A DNA stretch of 64,000 nt, taken from NCBI RefSeq assembly GCF_013778325.1, contig NZ_JACEIB010000025.1:186001-250000 (forward strand), read 5' to 3'. The notes beneath the pieces were generated by a model. The model had not been told where the DNA came from, ran no database searches, and saw only the letters and a program-made list of their open reading frames with translations. The translations under genes and the position numbers were made by a program. Of this stretch, positions 13,104 through 21,607 are shown piece by piece. Position 1 is the first letter of the stretch; each line of letters starts with the position of its first letter. Source of the stretch: Sphingomonas chungangi (GTDB taxonomy: Bacteria; Pseudomonadota; Alphaproteobacteria; Sphingomonadales; Sphingomonadaceae).

Positions 13104-14339
13104 GTGGCAAAGCGGCTGACCCTGTTCATCCTGATCGGCATGGTGCTGGGCTTCGCGGCTGGGCTGGCGATGCACGCCACGCTCGCCGGACCGGTGCTGG
13201 ATCAATGGGCGGGCTACCTTACCATCTTCACCGATCTGTTCCTGCGGCTGATCAAGATGATCATCGCGCCCTTGGTGTTTTCCACGCTGGTGGTGGGCGT
13301 GGCGCACATGGGCGACACCTCGGCGCTGGGGCGGATCGGCGGGCGGACGCTCGGCTGGTTCGTCGGCGCGAGCCTGGTGTCGCTGACGCTCGGCCTGCTG
13401 CTGGTCAACCTGCTGGCGCCGGGCGCGCATAGCGGGCTCACCCTGCCGGCAGCCACCGATACGATGGCGCTCGATACCAAAGCGTTCAACCTGCACGATT
13501 TCTTCGTCCACATCGTGCCCGCCTCGATGATCGAGGCGATGGCGGACAACGACATCCTGCCGATTGTCGTCTTTTCGGTCTTCTTCGGCGTCGCGATCGT
13601 GGCGGTGGGTGAGGTGGTGAAGCCGCTGGTCTCGGGGATCGAGGCACTGGTCGCGGTCATGCTTAAGATCACCGATTACGTGATGCGGGTCGCGCCGATC
13701 GCGGTGTTCGCCGCCATCGCCCACGCGGTCGCGATCAACGGCGCGGGGATCGTGCTGACCTTCGGGCGCTTCGTCGGCAGCTTCTATCTTGCGCTCGCGG
13801 TGCTGTGGGCAGTGCTGATCGGCGCGGGCTTCGTGATGCTGGGCGGCCGCACCCGGCGGCTCGTCGCGCTGATCCGCGAGCCCGCCCTGCTCGCTTTCTC
13901 CACCGCCTCGTCGGAAGCAGCCTATCCGCGCCTGCTCGAAGCCCTGGAGGAGTTCGGTATCCCGCGCCGCATCGCCAGCTTCGTGCTGCCGCTCGGCTAC
14001 AGCTTCAACCTCGACGGTTCGATGATCTACATGACCTTCGCGACGCTCTTCATCGCGCAGGTCTACGGCATCGACATTCCGATCGGCCAGCAGATCGTCA
14101 TGGTGCTGATCCTGATGATCACCTCCAAGGGGATGGCCGGTGTGCCGCGAGCGAGCCTGGTAGTGATCGCCGCCGTGATGGGCCATTTCGGCATACCGGA
14201 AGCGGGGCTGGTGCTGATCCTCGCGGTCGATCACTTTCTCGACATGGGCCGATCCGCCACCAACGTGGTCGGCAATGCGGTGGCCGCGGCAGTGGTCGCG
14301 AAATGGGAGGGGCCACTGGACGAGGCGAGTCCAGCGTAG
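13104..14339 (+). CDS. Dicarboxylate/amino acid:cation symporter (DAACS/GltP-DctA family)
   Basis: A 411-residue inner-membrane transporter that would import C4-dicarboxylates or acidic amino acids with Na+ or H+. It has eight or so long hydrophobic segments and the family hallmarks: IFTDLFLRLIKMIIAPLVF near residue 50, a serine-rich hairpin (TASSEAAYPRLLEAL), the LPLGYSFNLDGSMIYM motif, and GVPRASLVVI late. The exact substrate cannot be read from sequence. The GTG start at 13104 has GGAG five bases upstream. The ATG at 13100 is out of frame and an upstream TTG at 13074 has no ribosome-binding site. Confidence 0.9.
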   Translation: MAKRLTLFILIGMVLGFAAGLAMHATLAGPVLDQWAGYLTIFTDLFLRLIKMIIAPLVFSTLVVGVAHMGDTSALGRIGGRTLGWFVGASLVSLTLGLLLVNLLAPGAHSGLTLPAATDTMALDTKAFNLHDFFVHIVPASMIEAMADNDILPIVVFSVFFGVAIVAVGEVVKPLVSGIEALVAVMLKITDYVMRVAPIAVFAAIAHAVAINGAGIVLTFGRFVGSFYLALAVLWAVLIGAGFVMLGGRTRRLVALIREPALLAFSTASSEAAYPRLLEALEEFGIPRRIASFVLPLGYSFNLDGSMIYMTFATLFIAQVYGIDIPIGQQIVMVLILMITSKGMAGVPRASLVVIAAVMGHFGIPEAGLVLILAVDHFLDMGRSATNVVGNAVAAAVVAKWEGPLDEASPA

Positions 14340-14374
14340 GATAAGGGGCGCATTGTCCCATGGAAGGCGCGCGC

Positions 14375-14629
14375 ATGCTGTCCAAGCTGTTCCTCGATCA
14401 CCCGGCCGACGTCGGCGAGACCTACACCGAGCATGCGCGCGAGGCATCGTCGTATGGCTTCGCGATGATCGCGGCGGGTGTCGCCTGCCTCGTACACGCG
14501 GCCGTGCCGGCCCTGTTCAAGAGCAAGGGCAGCGAGACGATCAGGACGCTCAACGACCGCCTCGTCCGCAAGCGCGGCGCCAAAAGGGACGCCACCATCG
14601 AGACGCGCCACGGCGGATGGGTGATCTGA
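14375..14629 (+). CDS. DUF6356 family small membrane-associated protein
   Basis: An 84-residue protein starting MLSKLFLDHPADVGETYTEHA, with one hydrophobic helix (FAMIAAGVACLVHAAVPALF) and a basic C-terminal tail (RLVRKRGAKRD). This is the pattern of DUF6356, a small family common in sphingomonads with no known function. The start at 14375 is preceded by GGAAGG; an earlier in-frame ATG at 14360 adds five residues. Its last 13 bases overlap the following alpha/beta hydrolase gene, so translation of the two is probably coupled. Confidence 0.75.
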   Translation: MLSKLFLDHPADVGETYTEHAREASSYGFAMIAAGVACLVHAAVPALFKSKGSETIRTLNDRLVRKRGAKRDATIETRHGGWVI

Positions 14630-15369
14630 GCCCGGCGGAGCCGCCGCAATTCCTCGCACGCGAGGGGCTCCCTCGCCTTGCCTTCCACTTCCGGCCCGGC
14701 GGGGGGCCGGCGATCCTGTTCCTGCCCGGCTATGCCTCCGACATGGCGGGCAGCAAGGCCGTGGCGATCGACGCCTGGGCGGCGGAAACCGACCGCGCGA
14801 TGCTGCGCTTCGATTATGCCGGCTGCGGCGAGAGCGAGGGCCGCTTCGAGAAAGGCACGCTGGCGAGCTGGCGCGACGATGCGCTCGCCATGGTGGATGC
14901 GAGCGAGGGCGATCTCGTGCTGGTCGGCTCCTCGATGGGCGGCTGGCTGATGCTGCTGGTGGCGCTGGCACGCCCGGATCGCATCCGCGCCCTCGTCGGC
15001 ATCGCATCCGCCCCCGATTTCTCGGACTGGGGGTTCGATCAGGACGAGAAGATGCGCATCCTCCAGGAAGGCCGGATCGAGCAGCCCTCCGCCTACGGAG
15101 CGCCGATGGTGACGACCCGCGCCTTCTGGCAATCCGCCGAGTCCCAGCGCCTGCTTCATGCGCCGATCGCGTTCGACGGGCCTGTGCGCCTGCTCCACGG
15201 CGAGGCCGATCCCGAAGTGCCGATCTGGGTGTCCCAGCGCATCGCCGCGCTCGTCCGTTCAGCCGACGTGCAGACCATCCTCGTCAAGGACGGCGATCAT
15301 CGCCTGTCGCGCCCGCAGGACATCGCGCTGCTGCTGCGCACCGTCGAGAGCCTTCTGGAGAGCCTGTGA
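14617..15369 (+). CDS. Alpha/beta hydrolase (ABHD10/carboxylesterase-like)
   Basis: A 250-residue cytoplasmic serine hydrolase. The oxyanion-side sequence ILFLPGYASDMAGSKA, the nucleophile elbow GSSMGG, the acidic residue in HGEADPEVPI and the histidine in DGDHRLSR complete the catalytic triad. The PGYxSDMxGxKA signature is typical of the ABHD10-like branch, whose human member hydrolyses acyl-glucuronides and S-acyl groups. The bacterial substrate is unknown. The ATG at 14617 lies inside the end of the DUF6356 gene, and the gene ends in a GTGA overlap with the TPR gene, so the three form one translational unit. Confidence 0.85.
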   Translation: MGDLSPAEPPQFLAREGLPRLAFHFRPGGGPAILFLPGYASDMAGSKAVAIDAWAAETDRAMLRFDYAGCGESEGRFEKGTLASWRDDALAMVDASEGDLVLVGSSMGGWLMLLVALARPDRIRALVGIASAPDFSDWGFDQDEKMRILQEGRIEQPSAYGAPMVTTRAFWQSAESQRLLHAPIAFDGPVRLLHGEADPEVPIWVSQRIAALVRSADVQTILVKDGDHRLSRPQDIALLLRTVESLLESL

Positions 15370-16160
15370 TCCTTCCCCTGCTGCTCGCCGCCGCTGTCGC
15401 GGCGCCCGGCCCCGCCGACACCCGCAGCGCGGAGGCGCGCTTCAATGCCTGTACCCGCCTGTCGGACAGCGATCCGGCCGCCGCGCAGAAGGAGGCGATC
15501 GCCTGGGCGAAGACCGGTGGCGGGGTGGCGGCGGCGCAGTGCCTTGGCATTGCACGCAGCACGGCCGGCGACTGGAAGGGCGCGGTCGATGCCTTCACCA
15601 CCGCCGCCACGCTCGCGGACCAGACGCACGAGCCGGTCGCGGCCGCCAACATGTGGGTTTCTGCCGGCAATGCGGCGCTGGCCGGCGGAGATTTTGCCAA
15701 GGCGCGCGAAGCGCTCTCCACCGCGATCGCCTCGCCGGTGCTGCCGGACACGCTGAAGGGCGAAGCCTATCTCGATCGAGCCCGCGCTGCCGTGGGGGCC
15801 GGTGACGCCGCGTCCGCGCGCCCCGATCTCGATCAGGCGGTGAAGCTGGTGCCGGACGATCCGATGGCCTGGCTGCTATCGGCCACGCTCGCGCGTCGCT
15901 TGAGCGACACGACGCGCGCCAAGGCGGATATCAACGAGGCGATGCTGAAGGCGCCCAACCAGTCCGACATTCTCTTCGAAGCCGGCAATATCGCCGCGAC
16001 GGCGGGCGACATGGACGATGCCCGCGCGCAATGGACCCGCGCCGTCTCCGCCGAGCCGGGCAGCGATGGATCGAACCGGGCCAAGGCGGAACTGGCGGCG
16101 ACGGGCGGGAGCACTCCGGCTCCTGCCGCTAAGCCCAAGCCTCGCCCGCAAGGCCGTTGA
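15366..16160 (+). CDS. Exported TPR-repeat protein
   Basis: A 264-residue protein with a short signal peptide (MILPLLLAAAVAAPGPA) followed by tetratricopeptide-like helix pairs (GDWKGAVDAFTTAATLA, GDFAKAREALSTAIAS, DPMAWLLSATLARRLSDTTRAKADINEAM, GDMDDARAQWTRAVSAEPG). It ends in an Ala/Pro/Lys-rich tail. TPRs are protein-binding scaffolds, here probably in the periplasm. The GTG start overlaps the hydrolase stop codon (GTGA). No partner can be named beyond the upstream coupled genes. Confidence 0.8.
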   Translation: MILPLLLAAAVAAPGPADTRSAEARFNACTRLSDSDPAAAQKEAIAWAKTGGGVAAAQCLGIARSTAGDWKGAVDAFTTAATLADQTHEPVAAANMWVSAGNAALAGGDFAKAREALSTAIASPVLPDTLKGEAYLDRARAAVGAGDAASARPDLDQAVKLVPDDPMAWLLSATLARRLSDTTRAKADINEAMLKAPNQSDILFEAGNIAATAGDMDDARAQWTRAVSAEPGSDGSNRAKAELAATGGSTPAPAAKPKPRPQGR

Positions 16161-16228
16161 GCAGGCGCGGGTAAGGGCACGGCACCGCGACTTCGTCCTT
16201 GCGTTGTAGTGCCGGAAAGGATTCTGCC

Positions 16229-16603
16229 ATGCGCATCCTGATGCTCTCCGCCTTGCTGCTCGCCGCCATGACGGCGCAGGCCAGACAGCCATCGCTGGAC
16301 AAGGAACTGGCCGGCCGCACCGCAGCCCGGCCGACCAACTGCATCCAGCAGAACTTCATCGACAGCAGCGATACGTTCGACGGCGCCATCCTCTACCGTA
16401 TGAAGAGCGGGCCGGATTACCTCAACCGGCCGGAGCAATGCCCGCTGCTCCGGCCCGGTCGCGGCCTCGCCACCAGCACGCCGGGCACGTCGCTCTGCCG
16501 CGGCGACATTGTCCAGATCATCGATTTTACGAGCCATTTCAATTACGGCTCATGCGGGCTGGGCGATTTCGTGCCCTATGCGAAGGCGAAGAAGCCTCAA
16601 TAG
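16229..16603 (+). CDS. Small secreted protein of unknown function
   Basis: A 124-residue protein with a signal peptide (MRILMLSALLLAAMTAQA) and cysteines spaced through the mature part (TNCIQQNF, EQCPLL, SLCRGD, GSCGLGDF), probably disulfide-bonded in the periplasm. It contains a repeated idea of polar beta segments but no catalytic motif that I recognise. The start at 16229 has GGAAAGGA upstream. Its stop codon overlaps by 7 bp the end of the convergent acyl-CoA synthetase gene. Confidence 0.65.
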   Translation: MRILMLSALLLAAMTAQARQPSLDKELAGRTAARPTNCIQQNFIDSSDTFDGAILYRMKSGPDYLNRPEQCPLLRPGRGLATSTPGTSLCRGDIVQIIDFTSHFNYGSCGLGDFVPYAKAKKPQ

Positions 16604-18363
16604 GCCGAGGCCTTGTAGAGCGCATCGAGCCGGGCGCCGTAGCGCGCGCGGATCACGTGGCGGCGGATCTTCATCGAGGGCGTGAGCTCGGTATTCTCGA
16701 TCGTGAAGGCCTCGTCGGCCACCAGCACGCGACGTACCTTCTCGGTGGTGGAGAGATCGGCGTTGACCCGGTCCACAGCCGCCTGCAGCGCGCGATGGAG
16801 CGCATCAGGCCCGGCATCGGGCGCCATTTTCGCCCATTCCGCCTGCCATTCGGGATCGGGCACGACCAGACCGACAAGGTAGGGCCGCCGGTCGCCCGAG
16901 ACCATCGCCTGGAGGATTTCGGGCTGGAGCGTCAGCATCCCTTCGACCCGCTGGGGCGCGACATTGTCGCCCTTGTCGTTGACGATGATGTCCTTCTTGC
17001 GATCGGTGATGACCAGCCGGCCCCTGTCGTCGATATGGCCGATGTCGCCGGTGGCGAGCCAGCCGTCGGGCGACAGCACGCGCGCCGTCTCCTCGGGATT
17101 CTGCCAATAGCCCTTCATCACCAGCTCGCCCTTCACCTGGATCTCGCCATCCTCGGCGATCCGGATCTCGGTATCGGGGAGCGGCGGGCCGACCGTATCG
17201 AGCTTGATCCCGGCCTTGGGCCGGTTGCAGCTGATCACCGGCGCCGCCTCGGTCTGGCCATAACCTTGCAGCAGCATCAGGCCCAGCGAGGCGAAGAAGC
17301 GGCCGACCTCGGGGTTGAGCGGCGCACCACCCGAGACCAGCGCCTTCATCCGCCCGCCGAAACGCCCGCGCACCTTCTTGCGGATGGTGGCGGAGAGCAG
17401 CATGTCCATCGGCCGCTGCCAGAGCTTCGGCCTGTCCGGCATCTCCTCGGCGCGCTGGAGCAGCCAGGCGGGCAGCGCGCCCTGCTTCTCGATCGCCTTG
17501 GCGATGCGGGTGCGCAGCACCTCGAACAGGCGCGGCACCACCACCATCAGGGTCGGCCGCACCTCCTCGATATTGGCGGCGAGCTTGTCGAGCCCTTCCG
17601 CATAATAGATCTGCCCGCCCAGCCCGACCGGCAGGTGCTGCCCGCCGGTATGCTCGTAGGCGTGGGAGAGCGGCAGAAAGGAGAGGAACACCTCGTCCCC
17701 CCAGCCAAAATCCTCCGAGACGACGTGGCTCGCGCCCGCGACGTTGTGGAGGATGGCGCCATGATGCTGCATCACGCCGCGCGGCGCACCGCCGGTGCCG
17801 GACGTGTAGATGATGCAGGCGAGATCGTCGCGCCCGAACGCCTTGGCGGCGTCCGCACAGGCACCGATGTCGGACGGGGCGGCGGCCAGCGCGTCCCAGT
17901 TGCAGAACTCGAACGTGCCCTGCTGGCCGATCTTCATCGCCTCCATGCCGACGACGAGGGTGACATGACCCGAGCGCAGCACCGCCGGGATCAAGGTCGC
18001 AGCGAGCTTGGCGGTGGAAACGACCACCGCCTTGGCGCCGCTATTCTCCAGCACATGCGCGTGATCGCGCGTGGTGTTGCTGGTGTAGGCCGGCACTGTC
18101 ACGCAGCCCGCCGCCATGATCGCATAATCGGCGATGCACCATTCGGGCCGGTTCTCGGAGACGAGCAGTACCCGGTCGCCGGGCTGGAGCCCCTTTTCCT
18201 TCAACGCCCCCGCCAGCGCCGCCACCTGCCGCGCCGCCTCGCGCCAGCTCGTCGAAACCCAGGCGCCGGCTTCCTTGCGCCAGAGCATCGGCGCGTCGCC
18301 CTTCTCGGCGGCGCGTGCGAAGAACATGGTGACGAGGTTGGGAAAATGTTCGAGCAGTCGCAT
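16597..18363 (-). CDS. Long-chain acyl-CoA synthetase (AMP-binding)
   Basis: A 588-residue adenylate-forming enzyme that would activate long-chain fatty acids to acyl-CoA. It has the P-loop-like motif IIYTSGTGGAPRGVMQHHG, the family motif GYGQTEAAPVIS, GWLATGDIGHIDDRGRLVITDRKKD and the C-terminal lysine region TPSMKIRR. In the P-loop the usual TSGTTGxPKG is TSGTGGAPRG, with Lys changed to Arg. This is tolerated in some members but worth noting. The ATG at 18363 has AGAGG at 6 nt; the ATG at 18369 is adjacent to the same site. The very long frame upstream of it is only antisense to the ggt gene. Confidence 0.92.
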   Translation of the reverse strand: MRLLEHFPNLVTMFFARAAEKGDAPMLWRKEAGAWVSTSWREAARQVAALAGALKEKGLQPGDRVLLVSENRPEWCIADYAIMAAGCVTVPAYTSNTTRDHAHVLENSGAKAVVVSTAKLAATLIPAVLRSGHVTLVVGMEAMKIGQQGTFEFCNWDALAAAPSDIGACADAAKAFGRDDLACIIYTSGTGGAPRGVMQHHGAILHNVAGASHVVSEDFGWGDEVFLSFLPLSHAYEHTGGQHLPVGLGGQIYYAEGLDKLAANIEEVRPTLMVVVPRLFEVLRTRIAKAIEKQGALPAWLLQRAEEMPDRPKLWQRPMDMLLSATIRKKVRGRFGGRMKALVSGGAPLNPEVGRFFASLGLMLLQGYGQTEAAPVISCNRPKAGIKLDTVGPPLPDTEIRIAEDGEIQVKGELVMKGYWQNPEETARVLSPDGWLATGDIGHIDDRGRLVITDRKKDIIVNDKGDNVAPQRVEGMLTLQPEILQAMVSGDRRPYLVGLVVPDPEWQAEWAKMAPDAGPDALHRALQAAVDRVNADLSTTEKVRRVLVADEAFTIENTELTPSMKIRRHVIRARYGARLDALYKASAY

Positions 18364-18483
18364 TGTCATCCTCTCGCCGCGGCCTTCTCCTCGTGATCCG
18401 GTCCGCGCCATGCCGTCACCGTGGACGGCGGCGACGGGGCCGGTTATCGCGCGGGGTGGCGTAACGAGGCAAGGAGTTCGCGC

Positions 18484-20238
18484 ATGATCGGCATGAGGCG
18501 CTTGGGTGGCCGTGTTCTGGCCGGGGTGCTCGCCCTCTCGTTGGGCTCCTGCTCGACGACGACGCAACGGGCCGCCATTGCCCCGTCCGTCGCCGCGCCG
18601 GCACCGGAGCAGCCACGCATCTTCGTCGCCGCCGCCAATCCGCTGGCGGTGGAGACCGGCCTCGCGACGCTCCGCCGCGGCGGCAGCGCGATCGACGCCG
18701 CCATCTCCATGCAGGCGATGCTGGCGCTGGTCGAGCCGCAGAGCTCCAGCGTCGCAGGCGGCTCGTTCATGACCTACCTCGACGCCGCGACCGGCAAGAT
18801 CACGGTCTATGATGGGCGTGAAGAGGCTCCGGCCGGCGCCGACCCCGGCATGTTCCTCGGCCCGGACGGCAAGCCGATGCCGTTCGCACAGGCGGTGCTG
18901 AGCGGCCGCGCCACCGGCGTGCCAGGCGTACTCAAGATGCTGGCGCTGGCCCATGACGAGCATGGCAAGCTGCTGTGGAAAGACCTGTTCGGCGACGCGA
19001 CCAAGACCGCGACCGATGGCTTCATCGTCTCGCCCCGCCTCGCCCACATGATCCACGGCGACTTCACCGAGAACAGCGCGCCGGACGTGAAGCGTTATTT
19101 CTCCAAGCCGGACGGCACTTTGCTCAACGCCGGCGACCGGCTGATCAACCTGCCTTACGCGGATTTCCTCCGCCGGCTGGCCGCGCAGGGCACCGATGCG
19201 CTCTACACCGGGCCGACCGCCGCGAAGCTGATCGCGCGCACCCATGACGGTCCGCTGCCCGGCACCATGACGCTGGCCGACCTCGCCGCCTATCACCCGG
19301 TCGAGCACGAGGCGATCTGCCGGCCGTACCGCGTCTATCAGGTGTGCGTGCCGCCACCGCCCTCGAGCGGCGCGGCTCTGCTGGAGCTGTTCGGTATCCT
19401 CCAGCACACCGACATCGCCACGCGCGGGCCCAACGATCCGCAGGCCTGGTTCGAGTTCGCCGAGGCGAGCCGGCTGATGTACGCCGACCGCAACCGCTAT
19501 TTCGGCGACCCGAAGTTCGTTTCGGTGCCGGTGCAGGGCCTGCTCGATCCGGCCTACATCGCCGGGCGCGCGAAGCTGATAGGCGCCAATGCCGCCGTGC
19601 CACCGCCCGAGGCCGGCCATCCGGCGGGCGCGCAGATGGCGGGCCTCGATCACACGATCGACCCGACCGGCACCTCGCACATCATCATCCGCGATGCCGC
19701 CGGCAACGTCGTGTCGATGACGACGACGGTGGAATCGATCTTCGGCACCGGCCGGATGGTCGACGGCTTCTTCCTCAACAACCAGCTGACCGACTTCGAC
19801 TTCGCGCCAAAGGATGCGCAGGGACGGCCGGTGGCGAACGCGGTGGCACCAGGCAAGCGCCCGCGCTCGTCGATGGTGCCGCTGATCATGCTCGACAAGG
19901 ACGGCCATTTCGCGGGCGCTTTGGGATCGGCGGGCGGCAGCGCGATCCTCGCTTATGTCGGCAAGTCGATGGTCGGCGCGGTCGACTGGCATTTGCCGAT
20001 GCAGGACGCCATCGCGCTCCCCAACCTGATCGCGATGGGGCCGTATTTCTTCGGCGAGGTCGACAAGTTCCCGCCCGACGTCGTGAGCGCGCTCGCCGCG
20101 CGCGGGATTTCGCTCCGGCCCGGGCAGGGCGAGGATTCGGGCATCCAGGGCGTGATCGTCCGCGACGGCAGGTTCGACGGCGGCTACGATCCGAGGCGTG
20201 AAGGCCGCGCGATCACGGAGACGGTCGCGGCGCACTAA
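18484..20238 (+). CDS. ggt: Gamma-glutamyltransferase, lipoprotein type
   Basis: This enzyme transfers or hydrolyses the gamma-glutamyl group of glutathione. The 584-residue precursor begins with a lipoprotein-like signal (LAGVLALSLGSC), so it is probably anchored in the periplasm or outer membrane. GGT is made as one chain that cuts itself before a catalytic threonine. The expected site is T397 in PTGTSHIIIRDAAGN, followed by SMTTTVESIFG. The region VEPQSSSVAGGSFMTYLD and the late GSAGGSAI fit the family. The start has AAGGAG at 8 nt. The gene is divergent from the acyl-CoA synthetase (120 bp between starts) and convergent with pyrD. Confidence 0.93.
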   Translation: MIGMRRLGGRVLAGVLALSLGSCSTTTQRAAIAPSVAAPAPEQPRIFVAAANPLAVETGLATLRRGGSAIDAAISMQAMLALVEPQSSSVAGGSFMTYLDAATGKITVYDGREEAPAGADPGMFLGPDGKPMPFAQAVLSGRATGVPGVLKMLALAHDEHGKLLWKDLFGDATKTATDGFIVSPRLAHMIHGDFTENSAPDVKRYFSKPDGTLLNAGDRLINLPYADFLRRLAAQGTDALYTGPTAAKLIARTHDGPLPGTMTLADLAAYHPVEHEAICRPYRVYQVCVPPPPSSGAALLELFGILQHTDIATRGPNDPQAWFEFAEASRLMYADRNRYFGDPKFVSVPVQGLLDPAYIAGRAKLIGANAAVPPPEAGHPAGAQMAGLDHTIDPTGTSHIIIRDAAGNVVSMTTTVESIFGTGRMVDGFFLNNQLTDFDFAPKDAQGRPVANAVAPGKRPRSSMVPLIMLDKDGHFAGALGSAGGSAILAYVGKSMVGAVDWHLPMQDAIALPNLIAMGPYFFGEVDKFPPDVVSALAARGISLRPGQGEDSGIQGVIVRDGRFDGGYDPRREGRAITETVAAH

Positions 20239-20248
20239 AATGAAAGTT

Positions 20249-20359
20249 CCGTTCGTGCTGAGGAGCCGCTGAACTTGTCGAAGCGGCGTCTCGAAGCACA
20301 GGTGCGGCGCCTTCGAGACGGACCTTCGACTGCGCTTAGTCCCTCCTCAGGGCGAACGG
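20249..20359. repeat. Sphingomonad-type inverted repeat (copy 2)
   Basis: The outer arms CCGTTCGTGCTGAGGAG (20249-20265) and CTCCTCAGGGCGAACGG (20343-20359) pair almost perfectly. A second inner pair GCGTCTCGAAG (20286-20296) / CTTCGAGACG (20311-20320) makes a long double hairpin. It fills the gap between the convergent ggt and pyrD genes and could stop transcription in both directions. Confidence 0.75.
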
Positions 20360-20371
20360 AGGCCGGGAAAG

Positions 20372-21394
20372 TTAACCCACCGCCTCGGCCAGCGTCCCGA
20401 ACCCATCCCGCTCCAGCAGCGGAATCAGCCCCTTCGCGATCCGCTTCGCCAACACCGGGCCTTCGTACACCAGCGCCGAGTAGATCTGGACGAGGCTCGC
20501 GCCGGCGCGGATGCGGGCATAGGCGTCCGCCGCCGATCCGATCCCGCCGGCGGCGATCAGCGGCACCTGGCCGCCGGTCGTGTGCCGAAACTCTCGCAGC
20601 TTGGCGAGCGCCAGCGGGCGCAGCGGCTCGCCCGAGAGGCCGCCCTGCTCATCGGCGAATTTGGACGAGAGCGGCGGCCGCGAGATGGTGGTGTTGGAGA
20701 CGATCAGCGCATCCACCTTGCGATTGATCACCACGCGGGAGATCGCGCTGATGTCGGCGGATTCCAGATCGGGCGCGACCTTGAGGAACACCGGCGGCCG
20801 CGCTTCGCCCCTCGCTTCCATGACGCCGGCCAGCAGCTCGTCGAGCGCCGCCGCCTCCTGCAAGGCGCGCAGGCCAGGCGTGTTGGGGGACGAGATGTTG
20901 ATCGTCAGATAATCCGCGACCGGCGCCATCATCCGCACGCCCGCCGCATAATCCGCGATACGATCCTCGGCATTCTTGTTGGCGCCAACATTGACGCCGA
21001 CGATCCCTTGCCGCTTCCGGCCCGCCAATCTCGCGAAGGCGGCATCCTGCCCGCCATTGTTGAAGCCCATGCGATTGATCACGGCATGATCCTCGACCAA
21101 GCGGAACAGGCGTGGCTGCGGGTTACCCTGCTGCGGCCTGGGCGTGAGCGTTCCCACCTCGACGAAGCCGAAGCCCAGCCCCAGCATCGCGTCGGGCACG
21201 CGCGCATCCTTGTCGTAGCCCGCCGCGAGGCCGACTGGCGAGGGAAAGCGCAGCCCCGCCACCTCGGTCGCCAGCCTCGGATCGAAAGCGGGCGCCCTGC
21301 GCTTCGGCGCCCTCTCCAGCGCGGAGAGCGACAGCAGGTGCGCACGCTCCGCCTCCAGACGGAAGACGAGCGGGCGGAGAAGGTGGTAGAGCAT
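20372..21394 (-). CDS. pyrD: Dihydroorotate dehydrogenase (quinone), class 2
   Basis: PyrD oxidises dihydroorotate to orotate, the fourth step of pyrimidine synthesis, and passes electrons to quinone at the inner membrane. The 340-residue protein has the membrane-associating N-terminal helix (MLYHLLRPLVFRLEAERAH), FMN-site sequences GLAAGYDKDARV and GTLTPRPQQGNPQPRLFRL, the INRMGFNNGG motif, the catalytic-region NISSPNTPGL and the phosphate-binding AAGGIGSAADAYARIRAGA. These are all class 2 features. The start at 21394 matches the usual N-terminus. It is convergent with ggt. Confidence 0.96.
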   Translation of the reverse strand: MLYHLLRPLVFRLEAERAHLLSLSALERAPKRRAPAFDPRLATEVAGLRFPSPVGLAAGYDKDARVPDAMLGLGFGFVEVGTLTPRPQQGNPQPRLFRLVEDHAVINRMGFNNGGQDAAFARLAGRKRQGIVGVNVGANKNAEDRIADYAAGVRMMAPVADYLTINISSPNTPGLRALQEAAALDELLAGVMEARGEARPPVFLKVAPDLESADISAISRVVINRKVDALIVSNTTISRPPLSSKFADEQGGLSGEPLRPLALAKLREFRHTTGGQVPLIAAGGIGSAADAYARIRAGASLVQIYSALVYEGPVLAKRIAKGLIPLLERDGFGTLAEAVG

Positions 21395-21433
21395 GGCTTT
21401 CGCTAGTGCTAACGGCGCGCCCTGTCATCGCAA

Positions 21434-21509
21434 GTCCGTTCGCACTGAGCGTAGTCGAAGTGCAGCCACCGCGACGCATAGCCTCCGACTTCGCTCAGGT
21501 CGAACGGAC
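21434..21509. repeat. Sphingomonad-type inverted repeat (copy 3)
   Basis: The arms GTCCGTTCGCACTGAGCG (from 21434) and CGCTCAGGTCGAACGGAC (ending 21509), plus an inner TAGTCGAAG/CGACTTCG match, form a hairpin. Unlike the other copies, this one sits between divergent genes (pyrD and the Rrf2 regulator), upstream of both starts. Confidence 0.7.
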
Positions 21510-21561
21510 GTCGGTGATTATCACGAGGCCTTGACCCGGCCCCTCCCCGCGACCACATGGC

Positions 21562-21586
21562 AATTCGGATCGAATCAGTCTGAATT
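21562..21586. promoter_or_regulatory. Candidate operator for the Rrf2-type regulator of the suf operon
   Basis: A 25-bp imperfect palindrome begins AATTCGGATCGA and ends TCAGTCTGAATT, with matching positions AATTC..GAATT, GA..TC and GA..TC around a central A. It ends 21 bp before the start codon of the Rrf2 gene. A TTGACC at 21531-21536 could be a -35 box, which would place the palindrome around the transcription start, as expected for repression. The size and AT-rich ends resemble IscR/Rrf2 operators, but binding is inferred. Confidence 0.5.
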
Positions 21587-21607
21587 GAGAACGGATCGCA
21601 AGAGGAC

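Noticed and set aside
16597-20235. A 1212-codon open frame on the minus strand covering acyl-CoA synthetase and the opposite strand of ggt
   Set aside because: Only its last 588 codons make a recognisable enzyme with a ribosome-binding site. The upstream part is antisense to the well-supported ggt gene, a usual result of high GC content.
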